Shown: positions 41,280-48,535 of the stretch, piece after piece
How positions within the stretch are numbered: the first letter of the stretch is position 1
How the letters are laid out: the number at the start of each line of letters is the position of its first letter
Assembly: GCA_903933915.1 (NCBI GenBank)
Contig: CAIZLW010000091.1
Coordinates: 1-48,535, forward strand
Reading direction: 5' to 3'
DNA length: 48,535 nt
DNA from: an uncultured beta proteobacterium
GTDB lineage: Bacteria; Pseudomonadota; Gammaproteobacteria; Burkholderiales; SG8-41
The notes under the pieces: generated by a model
Database searches by the model: none
What the model saw: only the letters and a program-made list of their open reading frames with translations
What the model was told of the DNA's origin: nothing
Position numbers and translations under genes: made by a program

Positions 41280-42992
41280 ATGAGCCGCAGAAAACAAAAA
41301 GTGTCACAGCCGCGAAAATGCAAAATCGTCGTTGAAAAAGACGTGCAGATCCCGATGCGCGACGGTTCGATCATTTATGCCGACGTGTTTCGCCCGAGTT
41401 TTCGCGAAAAAGTGCCGGTGATCATGAACATCGGTCCGTACCAGAAGGACAAGCTGTGGAAACCGCCCGCCGATCTGGAGGAGAAGGCGAATCCCTACAT
41501 GAACTGGGAAACCGCCAATCCGCTGTGGTGGTGTCCGCGCGGCTACGCCTGTGTGCGGGTGGATGCCCGCGGCACCGGCAAGTCGTCCGGCAAGTCCGAC
41601 CCCAGTTCCTATCAGGAAGGGCTGGATACCTACGATGCCATCGAATGGATTGCAAAGCGCGACTGGAGCTCGGGCAATGTCGGCATGCTGGGCATTTCGT
41701 ACCACGCGTCATCGCAGTGGCGTGTCGCCAACCTGCAACCGCCGTCGCTGAAGGCAATCATCCCGTGGGAGGGCCGTGCCGACCAGTATCGCGACCAGGC
41801 CTACCATGGCGGTATTTTTGCACTGGGTTTCATCGGCAACTGGTGGCTGACGCATACTGCCCATCATCTGCTCGGCAAACCGCGCAGCTACAACCCTGAC
41901 GCGTTCCAGAACGACATGTTGTGGAATTTCATGCGCAACGACATGGATTCCGAATACTGGCGGCTGAGCAGTGCGCGCTGGGACCAGATCAAGGTTCCGG
42001 TGTACAGCGTCGGCAACTGGGGCGGTTTCGCGATGCACCTGCGCGGCAACATCGAAGGTTTCATGAACGCCGCCTCGAAGCACAAGAAGCTGCGGGTGCA
42101 TACCGGCACGCACTTCCATCCCTTCCATGCCGAGGAGGGGCGCATGGATCAGCTGCGCTGGTTTGATCACTGGCTGAAGGACATCGACACCGGCATCATG
42201 GATGAACCGCCGGTCAAGCTGGAAATCCGCAGCGGCGGCAGCGAAGAACGTTACCCCTTCCGCTTCGAAAATGAGTGGCCGCTGAAACGCAGCAAATGGA
42301 CCAAGCTCTATCTCAAGCCCGAGCGCACCTCAGTGGGCGGTCCCGGCGACGTCGAGGGGGGGCTGGCAAAATCGCCTCCCAAGACTCGCGCCAAGCTGTC
42401 GTACACCGCCAGCGGCGTCACTAAGGCCGGTGTGGCCAGTGGTTCGTCGCTGTCGACGACCCACGGCAATACCGGGCGCACCGGTATTGCCTTTGTCACG
42501 CCGCCGATGGCGGAGGACACCGAGATCACCGGTCCGCTGGTGTTGAGCGTGTGGGTGTCGAGCACCTCGGAAGACATGGACATTTTTGTCACCATCCGCA
42601 ACATTGATGCCGACGGCCATGACGTCTGCGAAGTCGGCCAGCATGGCCAGCCGGTACCCTGCGTGACCAAAGGCTGGCTACGGGCGTCCCACCGCAAGCT
42701 GGATCCGAAGAAGTCGCTGCCGTACCGGCCGTTCCACTCGCACGACGAACGGCAGTGGCTGAAAAAGAATGAAATCGTCGAATGCCGCGTTGAGGTATGG
42801 CCGACCAGCATGGTCTTCAAAAAAGGCCACAAATTGCGCGTCGATATCCAGCCGCGGGACGGGCAGGGCAGCGAGCCGTATACCCACTATCACGCCGACT
42901 ACAACGCCGGTGCGACCTACTCGGTGTATGCCGGCGGCGGCACGCCATCGTATCTGATGGTGCCGGTCATTCCGCCGAAGAAGGGGCCTTAA
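41280..42992 (+). CDS. CocE/NonD-family hydrolase (X-Pro dipeptidyl-peptidase-like)
   Basis: This is a 570-residue hydrolase. The N-terminal alpha/beta-hydrolase domain starts VEKDVQIPMRDGSIIYADVFRP, and the nucleophile elbow is in GMLGISYHASSQW. A His lies in the HTGTHFHPFHAEE region. The C-terminal jelly-roll domain runs from about residue 330 (GNTGRTGIAFVTPP...) and ends VPVIPPKK. The family includes cocaine esterase, acylases and cephalosporin esterases. There is no signal peptide, so it is cytoplasmic. The ATG at 41280 is chosen because it has a CGGAGCGA site; the longer frame overlaps the Bug gene. Pairing with a Bug receptor suggests import followed by ester or amide hydrolysis. Confidence 0.9.
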   Translation: MSRRKQKVSQPRKCKIVVEKDVQIPMRDGSIIYADVFRPSFREKVPVIMNIGPYQKDKLWKPPADLEEKANPYMNWETANPLWWCPRGYACVRVDARGTGKSSGKSDPSSYQEGLDTYDAIEWIAKRDWSSGNVGMLGISYHASSQWRVANLQPPSLKAIIPWEGRADQYRDQAYHGGIFALGFIGNWWLTHTAHHLLGKPRSYNPDAFQNDMLWNFMRNDMDSEYWRLSSARWDQIKVPVYSVGNWGGFAMHLRGNIEGFMNAASKHKKLRVHTGTHFHPFHAEEGRMDQLRWFDHWLKDIDTGIMDEPPVKLEIRSGGSEERYPFRFENEWPLKRSKWTKLYLKPERTSVGGPGDVEGGLAKSPPKTRAKLSYTASGVTKAGVASGSSLSTTHGNTGRTGIAFVTPPMAEDTEITGPLVLSVWVSSTSEDMDIFVTIRNIDADGHDVCEVGQHGQPVPCVTKGWLRASHRKLDPKKSLPYRPFHSHDERQWLKKNEIVECRVEVWPTSMVFKKGHKLRVDIQPRDGQGSEPYTHYHADYNAGATYSVYAGGGTPSYLMVPVIPPKKGP

Positions 42993-43013
42993 CCGGCGGC
43001 AAGGGTGTCGCAC

Positions 43014-43047
43014 AAAAAAGCGCCGTTCATTCACGGCGCTTTTTTTA
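43014..43047. terminator. Bidirectional terminator
   Basis: AGCGCCGT (43019-43026) and ACGGCGCT (43033-43040) pair around TCATTC, flanked by A6 on one side and T8 on the other. It closes the + strand Bug-hydrolase unit and the - strand NUDIX unit that stops at 43053. Confidence 0.9.
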
Positions 43048-43052
43048 TCTGC

Positions 43053-43481
43053 TCAGGCGGCGTCCAGCGTATTGCGCACCCACGCCAGTACTGCAGTCAG
43101 CCGCGGCGGCAGCACATCCTCGGATTCGTCGAACGTGACCCAGCGCCATTCATCGTAGGCGGGCTGGCCGAGTTCATGCACGATCGGCAGCGTTACTTCC
43201 GCGGTATTGGTGATCGCCAGGTAGTAGCGTGCGATTTCACCGGTGCCGTAGGCAATGGTTTCCTTGTGCGACTCGGCTGAATCGAAAGCCAGGTCTGAAA
43301 TGCCGGTGCCTTCGGTGGCCTCGCGGCGCGCGGCATCGTGCGCGCTTTCGCCTTCTTCAAGCAGACCCTTGGGGAAATCCCAAAGGTTGCCCGAGCGCAG
43401 CACCAGCAGCCGCCAGTCGCCGCCGCGGCGTCGCGCTATAACGACGCCGGCAGAACGGACGACGGTCACGGGCGCGGTCAC
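43053..43481 (-). CDS. NUDIX hydrolase with a substituted Nudix box
   Basis: This is a 142-residue Nudix protein. The Nudix box spans residues 39-61: Gly39, then Glu45, Arg53, Glu54, Glu57. The second Glu of the usual REUXEEXGU is Gly58. That position normally helps coordinate the catalytic metal, so activity could be altered or use another residue. The fold, including FPKG before the box, is intact. It starts at GTG, overlapping the stop of the upstream conserved protein (GTGA), so the two are coupled. The substrate is unknown, perhaps a nucleoside diphosphate derivative. Confidence 0.88.
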   Translation of the reverse strand: MTAPVTVVRSAGVVIARRRGGDWRLLVLRSGNLWDFPKGLLEEGESAHDAARREATEGTGISDLAFDSAESHKETIAYGTGEIARYYLAITNTAEVTLPIVHELGQPAYDEWRWVTFDESEDVLPPRLTAVLAWVRNTLDAA

Positions 43482-43849
43482 GGGATCTGGATCTTGCCGC
43501 CGGGATTGCCCATGCCGGGCACGACGATGGAGGAGGCCTGCTGGCGGCGTAGTTCCTGCAGTTCACGCACCGTGCGCTCGACGGCTTCCTTGGCGGCATC
43601 GCCGAATTTTTCGACGGCTTCCACCAGGCCGGCGGCTTCGATTTCGAAATTGATCGGCAGCGGACCGGCGTTGGTCATGATCTGCGCTTCACCGAGGTAA
43701 ATCGTCGGGCGCGTGCTGTCGTCGGCGCCGGCGCTGGTGATCGGGGTCATGCGGCGGATGGTGCCGACCTTGCGGTCGGTGACGATATCTTCGCGATATA
43801 GCGTCGTCGCGTCCATTTTGCTGTCAGGGGTATCGGGTGTCTGGGCCAT
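43478..43849 (-). CDS. Conserved-looking protein of unknown function
   Basis: This is a 123-residue protein. The N-terminus is polar; the middle (TIYLGEAQIMTNAG) looks beta-stranded and the region from ~80 (LVEAVEKFGDAAKEAVER) forms a long amphipathic helix; the C-terminus reads VVPGMGNPGGKIQIP. No family was recognised. The ATG at 43849 is chosen (MAQTPD). It overlaps the NUDIX start, so it is probably in the same unit. It is likely cytoplasmic. Confidence 0.6.
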   Translation of the reverse strand: MAQTPDTPDSKMDATTLYREDIVTDRKVGTIRRMTPITSAGADDSTRPTIYLGEAQIMTNAGPLPINFEIEAAGLVEAVEKFGDAAKEAVERTVRELQELRRQQASSIVVPGMGNPGGKIQIP

Positions 43850-43944
43850 GGTGTCTGCGTCCGGAAAAGTGAAAGGGAATGGGAAAGGGGCGTAGCGTAT
43901 CAAAAACGCCCGGTGCGTGGCATGCCCGGTGAGATAATGGCGGC

Positions 43945-45450
43945 ATGTCCGGCATTATTCTGACCACCATCAACGCCCGCTATGTGCATGCGGCCTTGGG
44001 CCTGCGCTATTTGCGCGCCAACATGGGGCCTTTGCGCGAGGCGACGCTGATCCGTGAATTCGTGCTCGGTGACCGGCCGGCGGACATTGCCGAACGGTTA
44101 CTGGCCGATGCGCCGCAGCTGATCGGTTTTGGCGTCTATATCTGGAATGTCGAGGAAACGACGCGGCTGATCGCCATCATCAAGCGCGTTGCCCCGGAAG
44201 TGATCGTTGTCGTGGGTGGACCCGAGGTCAGTTACGAGACGGATGAGCAGCGCATCTGCGCGCTGGCCGATTTCGTGGTGACCGGTTGGGGTGATGTGAC
44301 CTTTCCGCAGTTGTGCGCCGATATCATGGCCGGGCGCCCGCCCGAGCAGAAGGTTCATGCCGGCGTGCAGCCGAAACTCGCTGACATCACGCTGCCCTAT
44401 GCCGAATACACCGAAGAAGACATCGCGCGCCGCTTCATCTATGTCGAGGCCTCGCGCGGCTGCCCGTTCAAGTGCGAGTTCTGCCTGTCCGCGCTGGACA
44501 AGACCGCGTGGCCGTTCGAAGCGGAACGTTTTCTGGTCGAACTGAAAGCGCTGTACGACCGCGGCGCACGGCATTTCCGCTTTGTCGACCGCACCTTCAA
44601 TCTGAAGGTGGCGGCCAGTCTGGCCATCCTCGAATTTTTTCTCGAACGGCTCAGTGACGACCTGTTCATTCATTTTGAGCTGATTCCCGACCATCTGCCG
44701 GAAAAACTCAAGGCGGCGATCCTGCGCTTCCCGCAGGGCCGGCTGCATTTTGAGGTCGGCATCCAGACTTGGGACGAAGCGGTGCAGGCGCGCATCTCGC
44801 GCAAGCAGGACAACGCGCTGGCGGAGACCAATCTGCGCTGGTTGCGCGAAGAATCCCCCGCGCTGATTCATGTCGATCTGATTGCCGGATTGCCGGGTGA
44901 AGATCTTGCGACATTTGGCCGCGGTTTTGACCGGCTCTACGCAATGAAACCGCACGAAATTCAGGTCGGCATCCTCAAGCGGCTGCGCGGCGCGCCGATC
45001 GACCGCCACACCGCCGGCCATACGATGCGCTACAGCCCGGACACGCCCTATGTCGTGCTCGCCACCGATGCCTTGAGTTTCAGTGATGTGCAGCGCATCG
45101 TGCGTTTCGCCCGTTACTGGGATCTGGTCGGCAACTCCGGCCGCTTCCACCTCGCGCTGCCGCTGCTGCTGGCGGCATCGCCGTTTGCGCGCTTCATGCA
45201 GTTCACCGACTGGCTGTATGCGCGCACCGCAAAAACCCATGAATTCGCACTGGAAAAACTGTGCGGGTACCTGCGCGATTTTCTGGTGGAGACTGGCGCC
45301 GATGCGGCAACAGTTGCGTCGGCGGTCGTTGGCGACTATGAGGCGAGCGGCGCCAAGGGGCGTTTGCCGTTCATGAAAACCGGTACCCGGCCCGATCCGC
45401 AGCCCGGTGTTCGCGGCAAACTGCGCCAGACGCGTCATGTTCGTGCATGA
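43945..45450 (+). CDS. B12-binding radical SAM protein
   Basis: This 501-residue protein has an N-terminal cobalamin-binding-like domain (ILTTINARYVHAALGLRYL; VVVGGPEVSYE) and then a radical SAM domain with the CxxxCxxC cluster site Cys173, Cys177, Cys180 (SRGCPFKCEFCLSAL). Other core motifs are HFRFVDRTFNL and HFEVGIQTWDE. The C-terminal region resembles that of DUF4080-containing members. It probably catalyses a methylation or other radical reaction, but the reaction is unknown. It is the first of a + strand run of five close genes (DUF2237, membrane protein, Hsp15 and a small unknown). Confidence 0.9.
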   Translation: MSGIILTTINARYVHAALGLRYLRANMGPLREATLIREFVLGDRPADIAERLLADAPQLIGFGVYIWNVEETTRLIAIIKRVAPEVIVVVGGPEVSYETDEQRICALADFVVTGWGDVTFPQLCADIMAGRPPEQKVHAGVQPKLADITLPYAEYTEEDIARRFIYVEASRGCPFKCEFCLSALDKTAWPFEAERFLVELKALYDRGARHFRFVDRTFNLKVAASLAILEFFLERLSDDLFIHFELIPDHLPEKLKAAILRFPQGRLHFEVGIQTWDEAVQARISRKQDNALAETNLRWLREESPALIHVDLIAGLPGEDLATFGRGFDRLYAMKPHEIQVGILKRLRGAPIDRHTAGHTMRYSPDTPYVVLATDALSFSDVQRIVRFARYWDLVGNSGRFHLALPLLLAASPFARFMQFTDWLYARTAKTHEFALEKLCGYLRDFLVETGADAATVASAVVGDYEASGAKGRLPFMKTGTRPDPQPGVRGKLRQTRHVRA

Positions 45451-45468
45451 ATGAGATAAAGGCCTGGA

Positions 45469-45858
45469 ATGCGACGATTTGATCCGAACGAGTTTGCCCG
45501 CAACGTGCTGGGCGAAAAGCTGCAGTCGTGCAGCGAGCGGCCGGTGACCGGATTTTTCCGCGACGGCTGCTGCAACACCAGCCCCGAGGATGTCGGTGTG
45601 CACACCGTGTGTGTCGTGATGACCGCCGAGTTTCTTGAATTCAGCAAGGTCCGCGGCAATGATCTGTCCACGCCGGTGCCGGAATTCGGGTTTCCCGGCC
45701 TGCAGCCCGGCGACCGCTGGTGCCTGTGCGCGCCGCGCTGGCGGGAAGCATTTGATGCCGGCCGCGCGCCGCGGGTGGTGCTGGCCGCGACTCATGAAGC
45801 GTCGCTGGAGTTCGCCACGCTGGCGGACTACAAGAAACACGCAATCGATCTTTCATAG
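45469..45858 (+). CDS. DUF2237-family protein
   Basis: This is a 129-residue protein of the DUF2237 family. The family core is KLQSCSERPVTGFFRDGCCNTSPEDVG, then HTVCVVMTAEFLEFSKVRGNDLSTPVPEF, and GDRWCLCAPRW with its paired Cys. Function is not known. It is cytoplasmic and lies 18 nt after the radical SAM gene, on the same strand. Confidence 0.92.
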   Translation: MRRFDPNEFARNVLGEKLQSCSERPVTGFFRDGCCNTSPEDVGVHTVCVVMTAEFLEFSKVRGNDLSTPVPEFGFPGLQPGDRWCLCAPRWREAFDAGRAPRVVLAATHEASLEFATLADYKKHAIDLS

Positions 45859-45870
45859 GAAGGGGAGAAC

Positions 45871-46284
45871 ATGACCGACATTGACGGCAAAACCCAGACC
45901 GCGCTGCCTGCGCAGGACCTGATTACGCTGACGCACATCATTTACGCACTGCATGCGTTCAGCGTGTTGACCGGCATTTCGAGCGCGGCTTTTGTTGTCA
46001 CGGCATTCCTCACCGGCTGGCCGTCGATCATCGCGGTGATCATCAATTACGTGAAACGCGACAATGTGCGCGGCACCTTCCTTGATTCGCATTTTTCCTG
46101 GCAGATCCGCACTTTCTGGTGGTCGCTGCTGTGGGTGGTGATCGCCGGCGTGCTGATCGCCACCATCATCGGCATGGTGATCGGCATACCGTTGATGGTG
46201 CTGGTCGGTTTGTGGATTTTTTACCGTATCGTCCGCGGCTGGCTGGCGCTGACTGGTCGCAAGACCATGCCGATGCCCGGCTGA
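45871..46284 (+). CDS. Small integral membrane protein (DUF4870-like)
   Basis: This is a 137-residue protein with three or four hydrophobic segments (about residues 25-47, 48-60, 80-115). It is of the kind usually called a DUF4870-like transmembrane protein (LTHIIYALHAFSVLTGISSAAF; SHFSWQIRTFWWSLL). It lies 12 nt after the DUF2237 gene with a strong AGGAAGGGGAG site, and 1 nt before the Hsp15 gene. Function unknown. Confidence 0.75.
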   Translation: MTDIDGKTQTALPAQDLITLTHIIYALHAFSVLTGISSAAFVVTAFLTGWPSIIAVIINYVKRDNVRGTFLDSHFSWQIRTFWWSLLWVVIAGVLIATIIGMVIGIPLMVLVGLWIFYRIVRGWLALTGRKTMPMPG

Positions 46285-46285
46285 G

Positions 46286-46660
46286 ATGTCCGTGCGCATC
46301 GACAAGTGGCTGTGGGCCGCGCGTTTTTTCAAGACGCGATCTGTGGCGCAGCAGGCAGTCGAGGGCGGCAAGGTCAAACTGAACGGCGAACGCATCAAAC
46401 CGGCGAAAGATTTGCGGGTGGGCGACGACTTGCTGATCCAGATCGGCCAGGCAGAGTGGACCATCCGCGTCGAGCAACTGTCCGACAAACGTGGTCCGGC
46501 AACTGTGGCGCGCAAGCTGTATGCTGAAGACGAAGCCAGTCGGGTCCGGCGTGAGGAGCAGGTGGCGCTGCGCAAGTTTGCCGCCGATCCGGCGCAGGAT
46601 CGCCACGGCCGGCCGACCAAACGCGAGCGGCGCGTGCTGGAGCGCTGGCGTGATAATTGA
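46286..46660 (+). CDS. hslR: S4-domain RNA-binding protein (Hsp15/HslR family)
   Basis: This is a 124-residue protein with an N-terminal S4 RNA-binding domain (RIDKWLWAARFFKTRSVAQQAVEGGKVKLNGERIKPAK) and a basic C-terminal tail (RHGRPTKRERR). It matches the heat-shock protein Hsp15, which binds stalled 50S subunits carrying nascent chains. The size is near that of E. coli Hsp15 (133 aa). It starts one base after the membrane-protein stop codon. Confidence 0.93.
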   Translation: MSVRIDKWLWAARFFKTRSVAQQAVEGGKVKLNGERIKPAKDLRVGDDLLIQIGQAEWTIRVEQLSDKRGPATVARKLYAEDEASRVRREEQVALRKFAADPAQDRHGRPTKRERRVLERWRDN

Positions 46661-46681
46661 AGCCAATGACGGAGCAAGGCC

Positions 46682-46978
46682 ATGAGCAAAAACGACAACG
46701 CGAAAATGATCGACCTCGAGCAGGCCGCGAAACTGATCCATGCGCTGGAGCGCGACCTCGCGCAGGTGCGCGGTGGCGCGCAGGACGTGCAGCGTTTGCG
46801 CGATGAGGTGGAAACGCTGCGCAACGTGCTTAATTCACCGGTGCAGCGCCACCACTGGGTCAGCGACAGCCTGCACGACATCCGCGGCCTGCTCGACGAG
46901 ACGGTGGACGAGGCGATTTACGAGGGTACGACGATCAGTCGTTACGCCGCGGATATCGCGCGCATTCTCGGCTTGTAG
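46682..46978 (+). CDS. Small coiled-coil-like protein of unknown function
   Basis: This is a 98-residue protein, largely helical. The middle (AKLIHALERDLAQVRG, RLRDEVETLRNVL) has a heptad-like pattern, suggesting a coiled coil or dimer. The rest (HHWVSDSLHDIRGLLDETVDEA) is also helical. No family was recognised. It follows the Hsp15 gene by 21 nt on the same strand and is probably co-transcribed. Confidence 0.7.
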   Translation: MSKNDNAKMIDLEQAAKLIHALERDLAQVRGGAQDVQRLRDEVETLRNVLNSPVQRHHWVSDSLHDIRGLLDETVDEAIYEGTTISRYAADIARILGL

Positions 46979-47022
46979 GTTGTATTTTTTATCAATAAAA
47001 ACAAATAGTTGAATAAAACGGC

Positions 47023-48535
47023 TCAGCCGCGCTGCACGCCCGGCCTGCCGTCTTCCACCACGTATTGCCCGACATCAAAGACCCGCGACTGCGGATCGGC
47101 GGCGTCGTAGACGCCGCGGAACGTGGTTTCCCAGCGCCGCGGCGTGACTTCGTATTTGGCATAACCGCGGCGCAGGCTGTTGGCGAATTTCACATGCGGG
47201 TTTTTTGCGAGCAGCGTTTCATTGCGCGCGCGGCTCGGGCCGTATGAAGAAATCGAGGTCGCGACAAACTCGCTGGCCACTACCGGTGAGCGTTCGTTGT
47301 CGAAATCCACCTTCAGGTCACACGCCGCAGCAAAGTGCACGTCGCCGCCGAGTACCACCGGGTTGCGCACTTTGCGTTCAGCAATGTATTTCAGCAACCT
47401 CTCGCGCGCCGCGGGATAACCATCCCAGCCGTCGGTATAGACCGTGCGTGTGTTGTCCGCCCCGCGATCGGCCTGGGCCATCAGCGTGGTCTGCGCGATT
47501 ACGTTCCAGCGCGCAGGTGATGCGGCGAGGGCCTGCTCCAGCCATTGCTCCTGTGCGCGGCCCAGCAGCGAACGCCCGGGCTCAGCGCGCTCCGGGCACT
47601 CCATGACATTGATCTGGTTGCCGCCGCCGCGCCCTTTGCGCGAGCACACGTGGTAATCGCGGTACTGGCGCATGTCGAGCAGTTGGATGCGTACGATGCT
47701 GCCCATCGCCTGCGTGCCGTAGATTTTCATGTCCGGTCCGCCGCCAAAGGTGCCAGGGGGCAGCGGCATGTGTTCGTAATACGCCTGGTAGGCAGCGGCG
47801 CGGCGGGCGAGAAAGACATCGGCCGGGTCGAGGTCCTGCGAACGGTCGTTGGCGTAATCGTTGTCGACTTCGTGATCGTCCCAGATCATCAGCCACGGGC
47901 AGGCGGCGTGCGCAGCCTGCAATTGCGCATCCATCTTGTATTGCGCGTAGCGATTGCGGTAATCCGCCAGCGTGTAAGGTTCGGTGCTGTGGTGGTTGCG
48001 TACCGTGCCCTTGCCCCAGGAACTTTCGTAGATGTAGTCGCCGACGTGCACCACGAGATCCAGTTCCTGCGCCGCCATGTCACGATAGGCGGCGTAAAAG
48101 CCGTGTTCGTAGTGCTGGCACGACGCCACGGCAAAGCTGACCTTGCCGCGCCCGTCATCCGCGGCCGGTGCGGTGCGCGTGCGGCCAACGGGGCTGACCG
48201 CATCGCCGGCCATGAAGCGGTACCAGTACCAGTGCGACGGCGCGAGGCCTCGTGCCTGCACGTGTACGGCATGTGCGAACTGCGGCGCAGCGAGCGTTTC
48301 GCCGCTGTCGACAATCTTGCGAAAACGCGCATCGACGGCGATTTCCCAGCGTACGGCAACCGGCGCGTCAGGCATGCCTCCGCCATTGAGCGGATCCGGT
48401 GCGAGCCGCGTCCATAGCGTCACACTGTCAGCTTGCGGGTAACCCGAAGCCACGCCCAGCGTGTACGGGTTTTGTGTGAAACGCGGCTGTGCAATGACGC
48501 GGGTGATCGGCAATGCAAATGCGGCTGAAACAGCC
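47023..48535 (-). CDS. PhoD-family alkaline phosphatase (partial, 5' end cut)
   Basis: This is a PhoD-type alkaline phosphatase/phosphodiesterase truncated by the right edge of the window. The catalytic metal-binding blocks are visible: VASCQHYEHGFYAAYRDMA, VVHVGDYIYESS, MIWDDHEVDNDY, and the C-terminal VVLGGDVHFAAA. The N-terminal Ig-like domain begins QNPYTLGVASGYPQADSVTLWTRL. In frame, the codons before the first possible start read AVSAAFALP, like the end of a hydrophobic leader. The protein is therefore probably exported by the Tat route, as PhoD usually is, with the twin-arginine motif beyond the window. It would release phosphate from phosphodiesters. Confidence 0.93.
   Translation of the reverse strand, partial: AVSAAFALPITRVIAQPRFTQNPYTLGVASGYPQADSVTLWTRLAPDPLNGGGMPDAPVAVRWEIAVDARFRKIVDSGETLAAPQFAHAVHVQARGLAPSHWYWYRFMAGDAVSPVGRTRTAPAADDGRGKVSFAVASCQHYEHGFYAAYRDMAAQELDLVVHVGDYIYESSWGKGTVRNHHSTEPYTLADYRNRYAQYKMDAQLQAAHAACPWLMIWDDHEVDNDYANDRSQDLDPADVFLARRAAAYQAYYEHMPLPPGTFGGGPDMKIYGTQAMGSIVRIQLLDMRQYRDYHVCSRKGRGGGNQINVMECPERAEPGRSLLGRAQEQWLEQALAASPARWNVIAQTTLMAQADRGADNTRTVYTDGWDGYPAARERLLKYIAERKVRNPVVLGGDVHFAAACDLKVDFDNERSPVVASEFVATSISSYGPSRARNETLLAKNPHVKFANSLRRGYAKYEVTPRRWETTFRGVYDAADPQSRVFDVGQYVVEDGRPGVQRG

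Noticed and set aside
44098..45840. Long - strand open frame opposite the radical SAM and DUF2237 genes
   Set aside because: Antisense shadow; the radical SAM CxxxCxxC motif and DUF2237 core are on the + strand.
47023..48513. Complete PhoD gene starting at a TTG at 48513
   Set aside because: The frame remains open to the window edge with leader-like residues upstream, so the true start is beyond the window.

Overview
The window is GC-rich bacterial chromosome. Its gene families (a large set of Bug/TctC periplasmic receptors, class III CoA transferases, UbiD, and an Hsp15-type S4 protein) point to a metabolically versatile betaproteobacterium, most likely of the Burkholderiales. This is an inference from protein families; there is no rRNA or other phylogenetic marker here. 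No tRNA, rRNA, CRISPR array, transposase or phage gene was recognised.

Layout. 1-5.6 kb: the tail of an ABC exporter, a short-chain dehydrogenase with an atypical active site, a Bug receptor coupled to a class II aldolase/decarboxylase, an alpha/beta hydrolase, and a + strand group of SRAP, hotdog thioesterase and FKBP genes. 5.7-11.6 kb: an apparent envelope-lipid neighbourhood with two convergent GT4 glycosyltransferases, an Mpo1-like membrane protein, a membrane-anchored class III aminotransferase and a phosphatidylserine decarboxylase-like enzyme. 11.6-13.3 kb: an amidohydrolase and alpha/beta hydrolase pair. 13.4-19.5 kb (- strand): a GlcG-like protein, then a compact operon of Bug, HMG-CoA-lyase-like, class III CoA transferase, lactonase-type beta-propeller and a second Bug. 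A truncated LysR gene diverges from it. 19.9-25.3 kb: a molybdopterin oxidoreductase, an exported methyltransferase, a UbiD decarboxylase and a universal stress protein.

25.3-35.1 kb (- strand): a roughly 9.7-kb apparent operon. In transcription order it holds a [2Fe-2S] subunit, a fused molybdenum+FAD hydroxylase subunit, an alpha/beta hydrolase, an ACMSD-like decarboxylase, a Bug, a ThDP-dependent enzyme and another Bug, ending at a strong hairpin terminator. A TATAAT box and a palindrome lie just upstream of its first gene. This is the best candidate for an undescribed catabolic system: uptake, hydroxylation, decarboxylation, hydrolysis and 2-oxo-acid processing of an unknown, possibly heteroaromatic, acid. 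35.3-39.4 kb: an unrecognised lipoprotein, a small protein, a MAPEG protein, and a flavin monooxygenase, VOC and NIPSNAP group that could belong to aromatic catabolism.

39.5-48.5 kb: a macro-domain protein, a sixth Bug next to a CocE/NonD hydrolase, a NUDIX protein with a conserved unknown, a B12-binding radical SAM protein, DUF2237, a small membrane protein, Hsp15, a small unknown, and a PhoD-type phosphatase cut by the window edge.

Six Bug receptor genes occur with no TctA or TctB membrane subunit in the window. Most sit next to a different set of catabolic enzymes, so each local cluster looks like a substrate-specific module that borrows shared membrane components encoded elsewhere.
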